A stretch of DNA of 64,000 nt from CAZSHG01 sp964459995 (GTDB lineage: Bacteria > UBP14 > UBA6098), in the NCBI GenBank assembly GCA_964459995.1, contig CAYWOR010000011.1, positions 1-64,000 of the forward strand, given 5' to 3'. The notes below the pieces were generated by a model that saw only the letters and a program-made list of their open reading frames with translations, was not told the origin of the DNA and made no database searches. The translations under genes and the position numbers were made by a program. Numbering within the stretch: position 1 is the first letter of the stretch; every line of letters starts with the position of its first letter. Below are positions 54,001-62,568 of the stretch, in pieces.

Positions 54001-54475
54001 ACAATTCTTGGAGACTTTCGAGGAAACGCGAAGGCATTTTAAAAATATTTTTGCGGAACTTTTTGAGGGCGGAGAGGCGGATTTGACCCTTCAGGAGGGC
54101 GAGGATGTTCTCGAAACGGATATAGAAATATCCGCGAGACCTCCGGGGAAGCGCTTTTTGATGATAAATCAGCTCTCGCAGGGCGAAAAGGCGTTGTGCG
54201 CGGTTTCGCTTCTTTTTGGGCTGTATAAGGTCAAGCCGAGTCCTTTCTGTATGCTCGACGAGGTGGACGCCCCGCTCGACGAGGCAAATGTTGGTCGCTT
54301 TTTGCGCATGTTGAGGCGTTTTTCGGACGAGACTCAGTTTATTCTGATTACACACAACAAGCGCTCGATGGAGGCTACGGATTATCTTTATGGCATCACG
54401 ATGCAGGAAGACGGCGTGTCTAAGGCCATTTCGCTCAAGATAAGCGATTTAGTTTTGGATTTGGAAGACAAATAA
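51011..54475 (+). CDS. smc: Chromosome segregation protein SMC
   Basis: An 1154-residue SMC ATPase, close to the usual ~1180. The N-terminal head has GFKSFAKRTEL and Walker A GPNGCGKT (31-38), and DAIRWVIGEQKVKALR. Two long coiled coils flank a hinge near residues 510-640. The C-terminal head has the signature LSQGEKALCAVSLLFGL and Walker B FCMLDEVDAPLDEAN. It organises and separates the chromosome, usually with ScpA and ScpB, which are not in the window. The hinge (LGQFSDYIRPGKLSASALDGILG) is diverged from the typical form. Confidence 0.97.
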   Translation: MYLHKLTIYGFKSFAKRTELTFSKGLSAVVGPNGCGKTNILDAIRWVIGEQKVKALRSASMRDVIFKGSRDHKPLNMAEVLITIRECKGLLPYDPHADTVVIGRRLYRSGDSEYVINGKPVRLKDIQSVLMGTGIGSSIYALIEQSMIQRILAGGKEDRRELLEEAAGIMKYKIDRKAAESKLQSTANDLERLEDILGEVSRNVNSLKRQMRRAQDLKRLKEQSRELAVQIATTRKARIMEILARVGKELSHMEDDLAVANAKRSELDMRRQLVAVERDEREGDVTKIGEALRIEESKIANKEKALAVNTERRGYIEEGLKNTTIELETAKKRLSELEKEMVENSAKIETAFEKNEGLKTESDRLIEGQTNFEASFREIRKATSTLRQEITEARQHLSKTDTGIGSHKGQLESIEKQIAESKQLKAGIEGEITAISDRRNAVDAELEKRTETYERAAKEISDKQDEIDGLNEKVRELNERVSQLESGISGIKGRLEALKESSAPDSTEEQIAGLISKHKIVLGQFSDYIRPGKLSASALDGILGELARAWIVRSAKTAVEIANIIEDKGLSAVLIVLDELPETETDNAVVPKEMSKLLYFVADFGAIESDAENAVSENGAFIRRKGLRRIGTQMRGAISFAQEIEKLGANIDDLEKQLADAEKARKDIFLRRDESNGAFSNMKERENEIRKALSETENEIRELEYRYKSKVSDKADIEKRIENSSARKGEIETELSKLEAGRKSVADRVAELEAEIAKQSEQEIKAEEELRIWTKDATDAQMKFIQAKGELEGLQRELERLRLQYRTAETTIETAERRIRELKDEGERLATEKEKLSEEVQSLVVEKDKKEKEFQTVSENAREANDKLRQLDVELRDITSRASELEKVVHEKRMEKHEQELQAGFIAENLRSDYGIELDSVDIEEKLNSEDERKAQTKLERLKEKITDFGGINPDAEREYEEQKERLDFLTAQREDLVEAKNDLQKTIKKLNNTARRQFLETFEETRRHFKNIFAELFEGGEADLTLQEGEDVLETDIEISARPPGKRFLMINQLSQGEKALCAVSLLFGLYKVKPSPFCMLDEVDAPLDEANVGRFLRMLRRFSDETQFILITHNKRSMEATDYLYGITMQEDGVSKAISLKISDLVLDLEDK

Positions 54476-54518
54476 TATATTTATTTATTTGAATATTTGA
54501 ATATTTTGATTTTTCTGC

Positions 54519-54546
54519 TTGACTTTCATTTTTTGAGGTATATATT
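54519..54546 (+). promoter_or_regulatory. Promoter of the thioredoxin operon
   Basis: TTGACT (54519-54524), a 16-base spacer and TATATT (54541-54546), with a 25- to 30-base leader that holds the AAGGAG site. Confidence 0.65.
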
Positions 54547-54581
54547 CCAATTTAGAAAATAATACTATCGAAGGAGAAATG

Positions 54582-54905
54582 ATGGCTCATGCTATTTCCG
54601 ACGGCGACTTCGCCGAAAAAGTAGAGAAAAGCTCCGGTTTGGTTTTGGTCGATTTCTGGGCGCCATGGTGCGGCCCATGCCAAATGCTCGGCCCTGCGAT
54701 TGAAAAACTTTCTGACGAGATGACGGGCAAAATGTCGGTGTATAAGCTAAATGTTGATGAAAACCGCCAAACAGCGGCAAAATTCCGTATTATGAGTATC
54801 CCCACATTAATCTGGTTCAAAGACGGAAAGATTATCGATTCTCAGCTTGGGGCTATTCCATTGGAGGAGCTGAAGGCGAAATCAAACGAACTTCTCTCGC
54901 AATAA
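54582..54905 (+). CDS. trxA: Thioredoxin
   Basis: A 107-residue cytoplasmic thioredoxin with the WCGPC redox centre (C30, C33) and the cis-proline in SIPTL. Of the two adjacent ATG codons I chose 54582, which is 5 bases from AAGGAG; the one at 54579 is too close. First gene of a redox operon with a TlpA-like lipoprotein and an OsmC-like protein. Confidence 0.96.
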   Translation: MAHAISDGDFAEKVEKSSGLVLVDFWAPWCGPCQMLGPAIEKLSDEMTGKMSVYKLNVDENRQTAAKFRIMSIPTLIWFKDGKIIDSQLGAIPLEELKAKSNELLSQ

Positions 54906-54907
54906 CG

Positions 54908-55573
54908 GTGAATGAAATGAAATCGATGAATGCCAAATGGACACTTATTTTAGCGGCGTTGCTTATCTCTGCTATGTTTTTCGCCGGATGTGCGAAAACT
55001 GAGACAGAGAAGCAAGCTGTTGATGAAACTCCCGTGAAGGTGGAGTTCGAGGAAACAAAGGCCGAAGTGAAAGTCGATGCGGATATTCCGGTGGCCGAAA
55101 AGGATGAAGGAATCGTTACAGCGAAAGAGCCAAAGCCCGTGGTTACATGCTCGAATCCTGCGCCGAGTTTCAGCCTTCGTGGAGTCAACGGCGAAAAGGT
55201 TTCTTTGTCCGATTATACCGGTAAGGTCGTCCTGATAGATTTTTGGGCGACATGGTGCTCTCCTTGCAGAATGGCGATTCCAGATCTTGTCGCGCTTCAG
55301 AACGAGTATGGTGCAGACGATTTCGTGATTATCGGCGTTTCGCTCGACAGAGAGCCCTCGATGGTGCCAAGGTTCGTCCAGCAGGCAGGGATAAATTACG
55401 TTGTAGCCTATGGTTTCGGCGAGTCGATCGCAATGGATTATGGCAACATCACCTCGATTCCTACAGCAGTGATTGTCGATAGAAATGGCTGTATCAAACA
55501 GCGCTTGGTTGGGCTTCATCCGAAAAACGAGCTGAAAAAGCTTATTACGCCGCTCATCGGCGAGTCCGCATAA
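54908..55573 (+). CDS. TlpA/ResA-like thiol-disulfide oxidoreductase lipoprotein
   Basis: The 221-residue protein has a lipoprotein signal with lipobox FFAGC, an acidic linker of ~50 residues, and an AhpC/TSA-type thioredoxin fold with FWATWCSPC and SIPTAVIVD. It is expected in the periplasm, anchored by lipid, where it would reduce disulfides, for example in cytochrome maturation. The start is uncertain: GTG 54908, ATG 54917 and ATG 54926 all keep the signal peptide. It follows trxA by 2 bases. Confidence 0.9.
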   Translation: MNEMKSMNAKWTLILAALLISAMFFAGCAKTETEKQAVDETPVKVEFEETKAEVKVDADIPVAEKDEGIVTAKEPKPVVTCSNPAPSFSLRGVNGEKVSLSDYTGKVVLIDFWATWCSPCRMAIPDLVALQNEYGADDFVIIGVSLDREPSMVPRFVQQAGINYVVAYGFGESIAMDYGNITSIPTAVIVDRNGCIKQRLVGLHPKNELKKLITPLIGESA

Positions 55574-55577
55574 CATC

Positions 55578-56033
55578 ATGGGTGATAATATAATAAGGGC
55601 CGAGTGCCTTATGGTAGCCGGCGGAACTCTTATTGCCAAATCGGACAGCGGTCATTGGACTGTAATGGATGTCCCCGAGGAATTGGGTGGACATAGCGGC
55701 GCGATGGGGCCTTTCGAGCATCTTCTGACGGCTTTAGCCGGATGCACCGCCACCGATGTGCTAATCGTATTGCGGAAAAAAAGGATTGCTATCGACGACC
55801 TGCGAATCGGTTTGGAAGCTCACAGGGTGGACAAAACCCCGAAAATTGCGGATAAGATTCATCTTCATTTCACCGCAGTTGGCCCCGATATTCCGCCCGA
55901 TGCTCTCGAACGCGCGATAGAATTGTCTCAGGAGAAATATTGCTCGGTCTCTGCGATGCTCAAAGGGGTCGCGGAAATAACCCATAGCTACGCGATATTA
56001 ACTCCCGAAGAAGCACGTAGCAAGCTTGTATAG
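55578..56033 (+). CDS. OsmC/Ohr-family protein
   Basis: A 151-residue protein with both conserved redox cysteines, C56 (LLTALAGCTATD) and C122 (EKYCSVSAM). The pattern is nearer the YhfA/OsmC-like branch than Ohr. The family reduces organic hydroperoxides with a thiol donor, and the neighbouring thioredoxin could serve, though this is inferred. It starts 4 bases after the lipoprotein gene without a clear ribosome binding site. Confidence 0.92.
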   Translation: MGDNIIRAECLMVAGGTLIAKSDSGHWTVMDVPEELGGHSGAMGPFEHLLTALAGCTATDVLIVLRKKRIAIDDLRIGLEAHRVDKTPKIADKIHLHFTAVGPDIPPDALERAIELSQEKYCSVSAMLKGVAEITHSYAILTPEEARSKLV

Positions 56034-56052
56034 AATCGCGTTTTTCTTGCTT

Positions 56053-56082
56053 AAAGAGAGCCGATAAAGGCTCTCTTTTTTT
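56053..56082 (+). terminator. Rho-independent terminator
   Basis: A perfect 10-bp stem (56053-56062 with 56069-56078), six-base loop and an unbroken T run, 20 bases after the OsmC-like gene. It ends the redox operon. Confidence 0.92.
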
Positions 56083-56177
56083 GGTTCGTAATTTGCGGTG
56101 AAAATTCCTCGTGACAAAGACCGAATTCTCTTTTGGAGCATCGGTTTCCAATAGCATTCGATTTTTGTTGCATCGGT

Positions 56178-56210
56178 TAATGTAATATTATAGATTTATT
56201 GTTTACATTA
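56178..56210. promoter_or_regulatory. Inverted repeat upstream of the beta-solenoid operon
   Basis: TAATGTAA (56178-56185) and TTACATTA (56203-56210) form a perfect 8-bp inverted repeat with 17 bases between, about 40 bases before the first start codon. It could be an operator; no regulator is adjacent. Confidence 0.4.
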
Positions 56211-56246
56211 TATGCTCGAGAATAAAACGCCCCGAATGGAGGGTCG

Positions 56247-58160
56247 ATGCGATACATAGCGGTGATTACAATTCTTTTTGCGATATCGGCTTTAGCCGAA
56301 CCCGGTCCTGTTAACCGTCACGAGGCCGTGAAAGAAGCACTTACGGCACTGAAAATGCGTGAAAGCGATCTTTCCGTGTTGTCGTTGAGCACAGATCCAT
56401 TCCATATCAGCCTTATCGATTCTGCGATGAATTCACCACTTCGGATGCCTGACATGCTCGATTCGATGGGGCGATTTTTCACGGACAAAGATGTTGCGAT
56501 GTCGGATCTGCTTATGCGCGCATCGAAATATATGGACATCCAGACTGAGAATCCGGTTATCAAAGCGACCGATTCTTCTTATCCTTGGAAAGGGCAGAAA
56601 AACGTTCCGGTGAAGATCCGTGAAGCGCTGGACATTATTTTTTCGAGTTTCGAGAGAGCCTCTGTCGAGTTTAACGCCGCTTTTGCGAATATCGATAGCT
56701 TCCAGATGGACACAATCAGAACCTGGGGGTTGGATTATCTGATAACCGACGACGGCAGAGATATCGATTCCGAGAGGGACCAAGCGACCTTGGAACAGAT
56801 CGACCAAACTGAATTCGAGGCGGAGATTCGGACAAAGCGGCTTTTCCAGATTGCCTCGAAGGTCGATATGAAGCGGTTGACAAACGCGGCACTTATTATA
56901 ACGAAAGGTGCGGAAACCGGGTATGACAAGGTGCGAGGTCTTACAGCGCAGGATCAAACAAGGCCGGAAGTGCCGGACAGTATCGCAATTGGCGATGTAA
57001 TCTTTTGGTGCGAAACGGAATATGGACTCGTAATAATTGGCGGGCCGGGGAAAACTATTTATAGAAAGCGTTGCGCTGTGATAATCGATCTCGGCGGAGA
57101 CGACATCTATAAAGTTGCGGCCGGCGGAGCGTATAAGGATGTTAGGTTCGCAGTAAGCATCGATCTCGGCGGCGATGACCTATATAGTTCCAAGGAGAAA
57201 TTTGCCTTTGGTAGCGGTGGACTGGGAATCGGCGTGCTTATCGACCATAAGGGCAATGACATTTATAATACTGAAGATTTCGCGCTCGGGTCGGCGAGTT
57301 TCGGCGCCGGACTTCTTTTCGATATAGAGGGTGACGACATTTATTCCGGCGATGTTGGAAGCCAAGGCGCCGGGTATATGGGATATGGCATTCTCCGCGA
57401 TGTTTCGGGAAATGACAGATATTCTGCGAGGCTGTATTCTCAGGGCTTTGGTTATGTGGGCGGTTTCGGGCTTCTCGCGGATGTTTCGGGAAACGACACA
57501 TATACGGCGCAGGGCGCTCATACAGATAAGTTCAGTTATGCCGATCACCACCTTTCGCTTTCGCAGGGTTTCGGCTATGGCAACAGGCCGGATTGGTCCG
57601 GCGGAATCGGTCTTCTGCTAGACAGAGGGGGCAATGACCACTATGTCTCGGATATTTTCGGACAGGGTGCGAGCTATTGGTTCGCTTTTGGCGGGCTTTG
57701 GGACGGCGGCGGCAACGATGTTTATATCGGTTATCAATACTCACAGGGAAGCGGGACGCATTTAAGTGCGGCAATGCTTATGGATTGCGGCGGCAACGAC
57801 AGTTATGTCGCCCATGGCGTATCTCAGGGATGCGGCCATGATAACGCGGTCGGTTATCTTCTCGACATGGGCGACGGCGACGATAATTATATTGTTTGGG
57901 ATTTATCCCAGGGTGCGGGAAACGCTAACGGAGTCGGTATTTTCATCGATGAGGGCGGCGACGACGCATATATCAATAAGCGTGAATACAACGTTCAGGG
58001 CTACGGCGAGTGGCGCAGGGATTTCGGATCAAAGGGCATCATGCTCGATCTTAAGGGCGACGACAGCTACGATGCGAAGGGTCAGGATTCTTCGTGGTGG
58101 AAATCCGGAAGATTCGGCATTGGCATAGATTTCCCTGCGGAAATTTCCAAGGAGAAATGA
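56247..58160 (+). CDS. Secreted GGDD-repeat beta-solenoid-like protein
   Basis: The 637-residue protein has a signal peptide (MRYIAVITILFAISALA) and GGAGG-type site (GGAGGGT) before the ATG. The first ~270 residues are helical and charged. From residue ~275 on, about 13 repeats of roughly 22-30 residues follow the pattern 'G.L.D..GNDxY......SQG.G..G.G'. The aspartate pairs recall calcium-binding RTX loops, but the period is more than twice the nine residues of RTX. A parallel beta-solenoid with metal at the turns is plausible. No sorting domain is present, so it is probably periplasmic or outer-membrane associated. First gene of a four-gene operon; function unknown. Confidence 0.75.
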   Translation: MRYIAVITILFAISALAEPGPVNRHEAVKEALTALKMRESDLSVLSLSTDPFHISLIDSAMNSPLRMPDMLDSMGRFFTDKDVAMSDLLMRASKYMDIQTENPVIKATDSSYPWKGQKNVPVKIREALDIIFSSFERASVEFNAAFANIDSFQMDTIRTWGLDYLITDDGRDIDSERDQATLEQIDQTEFEAEIRTKRLFQIASKVDMKRLTNAALIITKGAETGYDKVRGLTAQDQTRPEVPDSIAIGDVIFWCETEYGLVIIGGPGKTIYRKRCAVIIDLGGDDIYKVAAGGAYKDVRFAVSIDLGGDDLYSSKEKFAFGSGGLGIGVLIDHKGNDIYNTEDFALGSASFGAGLLFDIEGDDIYSGDVGSQGAGYMGYGILRDVSGNDRYSARLYSQGFGYVGGFGLLADVSGNDTYTAQGAHTDKFSYADHHLSLSQGFGYGNRPDWSGGIGLLLDRGGNDHYVSDIFGQGASYWFAFGGLWDGGGNDVYIGYQYSQGSGTHLSAAMLMDCGGNDSYVAHGVSQGCGHDNAVGYLLDMGDGDDNYIVWDLSQGAGNANGVGIFIDEGGDDAYINKREYNVQGYGEWRRDFGSKGIMLDLKGDDSYDAKGQDSSWWKSGRFGIGIDFPAEISKEK

Positions 58161-58990
58161 TGAGAGTTGAAGCCTCTGGTGCATTTGCAGGGCAACATAT
58201 ACTTATAACCGGAGCCACCGGCGGTGTCGGATCGATAATCGCATCGCGGCTGGCGAAAGAAAATTGCCGAATTTCCGCGGTTGGAAGGCGTGCGGATAGA
58301 CTCGACGACCTTTCCGAGTGGATAGAAGACCTCGGCGGGGACTGCTGTGTTATTCATGAAGATCTTCGTGAACCGGAATCGACACGCAAGATAATCGATA
58401 GTGCTGTCGAGCGTTTTGGGCCAATAGATACAGCTTTTCTTGGCGCGACACATTTCGCCATTTCCCCCTTTGACAACATGAAATCATGCGAAATAGAAGA
58501 TATTGTTCGCGTCAATCTGTTATCCCCAATCAACATCGTTAGAGAGATACTTCCGAGCATGATTCAACGAGGATTCGGCAGAATTTCGATAATCGCGAGC
58601 GTTGCGGGGATTTTGCCTTTGCCTTTTATGGCTGTTTATGATGCGACCAAGGCCGGTATGATAGCATTCTCACGCGCACTCGCTAATGAGCTGGCCGAAA
58701 GCGGCATTACCGTAACTTGTATCTCCCCACGCGCAGTCGATACTGTGATCATGAATAGAATAAAAGCCCTAACAGAAACGCTCGGGTGGGTGATAGATTC
58801 TCCGGAATCTGTTGCAGAGGATATTCTGCGGGCGACTGCTTTGGGTAAAACGCATGTTACACTCGGGTCGATGGAGAAAATTATTCCTATTGTCGGTTCG
58901 CTTTTCCCCGATTTCATTCGCAAGGTGCTCGAAATCACACGCATCGAGATGGAGAATTTTTTCGAACGCGAGAAGAATGAGAAATTGTAA
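58160..58990 (+). CDS. Short-chain dehydrogenase/reductase
   Basis: A 276-residue classical SDR: nucleotide motif TGATGGVG, active serine in IIASVAG and YDATK. The ATG at 58160 is 5 bases from GGAG and shares one base with the previous stop; ATG 58157 is too close to the site. A lipid or sugar alcohol could be the substrate. The C-terminal stretch (GSMEKIIPIVGSLFPDFIRKVLEIT) resembles that of membrane-associated acyl-lipid SDRs. This would suit the patatin-type neighbour, but it is only suggestive. Confidence 0.88.
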   Translation: MRVEASGAFAGQHILITGATGGVGSIIASRLAKENCRISAVGRRADRLDDLSEWIEDLGGDCCVIHEDLREPESTRKIIDSAVERFGPIDTAFLGATHFAISPFDNMKSCEIEDIVRVNLLSPINIVREILPSMIQRGFGRISIIASVAGILPLPFMAVYDATKAGMIAFSRALANELAESGITVTCISPRAVDTVIMNRIKALTETLGWVIDSPESVAEDILRATALGKTHVTLGSMEKIIPIVGSLFPDFIRKVLEITRIEMENFFEREKNEKL

Positions 58991-59918
58991 ATCTTCCATA
59001 AGGTGTTTCTTATCGCTACTGGTTTTTGCCACGGCTCTTTTCGGTTTCGGGCGTGTCAGCAGAGAGGAGATACGGCATCATTTCCTGATTTTATCCTCGG
59101 GGGATATGAAGTATTGCGAACATCTTGACAAGTCTAAGAAGAGGCTTTCTAAAGGTGGAAGAGAATCTATCGAAGTAGCAATCGAGTATATTGGACGCCA
59201 ATCGACGCGGAAAAAGATGGCTATCGAGTGGATAGCCGAAGGTGTGGGCGAAGATGCGGTTGAACCGCTGACCTATGTCCTCACTCTTCCAGCCGAAGAT
59301 GATGCCGCTTTCGCCGCATATCTTTTAGGTGTGATTGGTTCTCCAAAAGCCGCTGTTCCGCTTATGCTTTCGGCGCAATCGAACAGCCACAAAATCCGAA
59401 GCGCGTCGATAAGCGCGCTCGGAAACTGCGGAGATACATCGGCGGTGCCTTTATTAGTGGCCGCTTTATCCGATTCTTCTCCTGAAATTCGCAGGGTCGC
59501 GGCGATAAGTCTCGGCAAAATCGGCAACGAAAGCTCTGTTAAAAGCATCGCAAAACTGCTTTCAGACCGCTCTGCGGATGTCCGTTACGCGGCTTCATAT
59601 GCCATCGCAGGAATTGGCGGAGAAGAAGCCGAAAAGCTCCTTGTCGATAAACTCAAAGTTAATTCCCTTGGTGAACTCGAAAGGTATCATGTTATAGAAA
59701 CCCTCGGCCAGCTTCAGTCTGAGGATGCTTTACCGGTTTTATTCGAGCTTCTCGACGATCCCTATTATCTCAACCGTGGGTTCGCTTGTCAGGCATTGGG
59801 CTATTATCGTGGTAATTATAATGTCGCAAACGCCCTCAAACAAAGTCTTCACGACGCCTCGGGCTTCGTCCGGATGATGGCCGAGGAAGCGCTTCAATCC
59901 ATTCGAAACGAGCAATGA
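58977..59918 (+). CDS. Secreted HEAT-repeat protein
   Basis: A 313-residue protein from ATG 58977, which overlaps the SDR gene by 14 bases. It has a signal peptide (CFLSLLVFATALFGFG) and then tandem HEAT/PBS-lyase-like repeats of ~31 residues ('A..AL...GD..AVPLL...L.D.S..IR..A..ALG.IG'). It is likely a periplasmic scaffold. The stop overlaps the start of the patatin-barrel gene, so it may assist that protein. Confidence 0.82.
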   Translation: MRNCKSSIRCFLSLLVFATALFGFGRVSREEIRHHFLILSSGDMKYCEHLDKSKKRLSKGGRESIEVAIEYIGRQSTRKKMAIEWIAEGVGEDAVEPLTYVLTLPAEDDAAFAAYLLGVIGSPKAAVPLMLSAQSNSHKIRSASISALGNCGDTSAVPLLVAALSDSSPEIRRVAAISLGKIGNESSVKSIAKLLSDRSADVRYAASYAIAGIGGEEAEKLLVDKLKVNSLGELERYHVIETLGQLQSEDALPVLFELLDDPYYLNRGFACQALGYYRGNYNVANALKQSLHDASGFVRMMAEEALQSIRNEQ

Positions 59919-62524
59919 GGCTTTCGATCCCATTAGCTTTGACTCTGATTTTTCTATGCACACCTCTTTTTGGTCAGAAAGAAGTTGTCGCGGAAACACG
60001 CCAGGTTGCGAGGATCTCGCTCGAACTTGAAGCCCCCGCGAGTAATAGGGTTACTCCCAGAATCGCCGAGAAGCAAGACCGAATTGCGCTTGTGCTTTCG
60101 GGCGGAGGTGCGAGAGGATTGGCACAAGTTGGAGTAATCGACGAGCTTGAAAAGGCTGGAATTCGCCCTGATATAGTTGTGGGAACAAGTATGGGGGCGA
60201 TTATCGGTGGATTGTATGCAATTGGCTTCTCGCCCGAGGAGCTAATTCGGGCTACAATGTCGATAAACTGGAGCGACATTCTTTCCGACGCTCCCAAAAG
60301 GACTTCACAGTTTCTAACGCAACGACTTGCTACAGAGAAATTCATCCTACATTTGAGATTTAACGGTTTGAGGCCGCATCTTCCCGAGGGTCTTAGCACA
60401 GCCCACGAGCTTCAAAACAGCCTTTCGCGTTTTTGCGCGGCGGCGGATTACACTTGCGGCGGCGATTTCGACAGGCTTCCTATACCATTTCGCTGTGTAA
60501 CGACAGATTTGCGCACCGGCAAGGTCTATGTCTGGAACGAGGGCAATCTCGCAATGGCGCTGAGGGCAAGCTCCGCGATACCATTGGTGCTGTCGCCGGT
60601 CGAGTATAAAGGAGCTTTGCTCGCCGACGGCGGATTGGTCTATCCGATTCCGGTCGAGGTGGCAATCGCGGAGAAGTATTCGACGATAATCGCTGTCGAT
60701 GCAACCGCCGAAGTGCTTTATCCACGCGATATCGACAACGCCCTATTCATTCTCGACCAAATGACGAACATCATGGTGGAGGATCGCAAAGATGTCGAGC
60801 GCGACGCGGCGGACATCGTAATCACCCCCGATTTGGAAGGGCACGGCAGTTTCGATTTCTCGAATATCGACTGGATTATCAAGCAGGGGCGAAATGCCGC
60901 TATAACAGCAATTCCGCGGCTTAGAGCAATTATTGCCTATAAAAGGGCGATGATTGAGGAATCTGAGCGGCGTTATTTCGTCGGGGAGGTTTCCGGCGAC
61001 AATTCAGGGCTTCTTGGAATTATGTTGGGCGATTCTATTAGCGAAAGCGAAGTCCGTGCAAAATTAATCGACTTTTTTTCGAGCGGGGATTTTGCCCCAC
61101 CCGAGGTTGTGCTACTGTTCAATGGCGACTCTGTGAATGTAATAGCGAATATCTCAAGAAATCCTCTTTTCGCGGGAGTCGAGATTAGAGGTTCGAGGCT
61201 ACTTTCGGAAAGTTTTATCGATTCTCTCTTTGGGGATAAAATCGGATTGTCAATCAACACTATCGCAATGGATTCGGTTTTGACAGAAATCGAGAAAAGA
61301 TATCGCGAAATGGGGTATAACCTTGCGCATATCGAAAATACAGCGCTAGTGAAGGGCACTCTTGAAATCGCGGTCGAAGAGGGGATTATTCACGAGATAC
61401 ATGTGATTGGCAATGAAGTTACACGCGATTGGGTTATTAGAAGTTTCGTTCCATTAAGGGAAGGTTCATATTATCAGGATTATCTATTTGATCAGGCATT
61501 GACAAATCTTCATGCCTCGGGGCTTTTCCATTCTGTTCGGCCAATAATCTCGCGGAACGATTCAGGCGCGGTAATCACAATGGAAGTCATCGAAAAACCC
61601 TATTGGGGAATCCGAGTCGGTGCGAGATACGATATCCTTAACGACATCGAAGGAATTGTCGAGATTAGCGACGATAATTTTGCTGGCCTCGCTTTTCGAT
61701 TAAACATGGGGATTTCCGGTGGCGAGCGCAGGTGGATGGCCTATACCGGCCTCGAAGGCGACAGAATCTGGCGGACATATTTTGCCGGCAAAGCGCAGTT
61801 TTTCGCGCAGGGACGCGAGTTCGATATTTGGGAGGGCGACACTGTTTCGGCAACCCATGTTGTGAATAGGTATGGTTTTGTGCTTTCGTTGGGGCAACAG
61901 ATACGCCGTTTCGGGACAGTTTTTGCCGAGATTGCCGCAGAAAGAGTGGCTTTCGGACCGCAGGGACAAAAGCTACGCGAATATCCGCTTAATCGGCTAA
62001 CTCTGAAGTCCATCGTCGATACGAAAGACAACCGTCAGTTTCCGCTAACAGGCAAATATCACAATTCATATATCACCTTCAGCCAGGATATTCTCGGCGG
62101 AGAATATTCCTTCACAAAATCCTATTTCAGCTTCGAAAGCTACTGGACAGCCGGGCAGGCGCTGACATTTCACCCATATATCATGGGCGGATATATGGCT
62201 GGCGGCTCCCCTTTCTTCGAGGAGTTCGAGCTTGGCGAGGATATTAATTTTTGGGGTTTCCGCGCTGACGAACGGAGAGGAAATTCCTTCGCCAAAACCG
62301 GTATCGACCTTCGAATAAATCCGCTCGATCCGCTCTTTATGCACATGGGTCTTTGCTACGGCAGGGTTTGGGAGAAAAACGCCAAGCTCGATTTGGAAGA
62401 CATGATCTGGGGCTGGGGCGTCGGTTGGGGTTTGAAAACCCCTCTCGGGCCGGTCGAATTCAGCTGGGGCAGGAACACTGACAAGCTTGAAGAGATTTAC
62501 TTCTCTATAGGCTATGAGTATTAA
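59915..62524 (+). CDS. Patatin-like phospholipase fused to a POTRA and outer-membrane barrel (type Vd-like)
   Basis: The 869-residue protein has a signal peptide (to FG20), then a patatin domain with the oxyanion loop GGGARG (63-68), the nucleophile S92 in GTSMG and the partner D238 in ADGG: a complete Ser-Asp dyad. Next come POTRA-like segments (~400-560: IHVIGNEVTRDWVIRSFVPLREGSYY) and an Omp85-like barrel ending GLKTPLGPVEFSWGR...YFSIGYEY. This is the plan of PlpD-type proteins, which place a lipase across the outer membrane. It may act on membrane phospholipid or on host or prey lipid. Last in the operon. Confidence 0.93.
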   Translation: MRLSIPLALTLIFLCTPLFGQKEVVAETRQVARISLELEAPASNRVTPRIAEKQDRIALVLSGGGARGLAQVGVIDELEKAGIRPDIVVGTSMGAIIGGLYAIGFSPEELIRATMSINWSDILSDAPKRTSQFLTQRLATEKFILHLRFNGLRPHLPEGLSTAHELQNSLSRFCAAADYTCGGDFDRLPIPFRCVTTDLRTGKVYVWNEGNLAMALRASSAIPLVLSPVEYKGALLADGGLVYPIPVEVAIAEKYSTIIAVDATAEVLYPRDIDNALFILDQMTNIMVEDRKDVERDAADIVITPDLEGHGSFDFSNIDWIIKQGRNAAITAIPRLRAIIAYKRAMIEESERRYFVGEVSGDNSGLLGIMLGDSISESEVRAKLIDFFSSGDFAPPEVVLLFNGDSVNVIANISRNPLFAGVEIRGSRLLSESFIDSLFGDKIGLSINTIAMDSVLTEIEKRYREMGYNLAHIENTALVKGTLEIAVEEGIIHEIHVIGNEVTRDWVIRSFVPLREGSYYQDYLFDQALTNLHASGLFHSVRPIISRNDSGAVITMEVIEKPYWGIRVGARYDILNDIEGIVEISDDNFAGLAFRLNMGISGGERRWMAYTGLEGDRIWRTYFAGKAQFFAQGREFDIWEGDTVSATHVVNRYGFVLSLGQQIRRFGTVFAEIAAERVAFGPQGQKLREYPLNRLTLKSIVDTKDNRQFPLTGKYHNSYITFSQDILGGEYSFTKSYFSFESYWTAGQALTFHPYIMGGYMAGGSPFFEEFELGEDINFWGFRADERRGNSFAKTGIDLRINPLDPLFMHMGLCYGRVWEKNAKLDLEDMIWGWGVGWGLKTPLGPVEFSWGRNTDKLEEIYFSIGYEY

Positions 62525-62568
62525 TTAACCCCAGTGCAAGCGACGAAGTAGTCTAACACGCGCAGACA

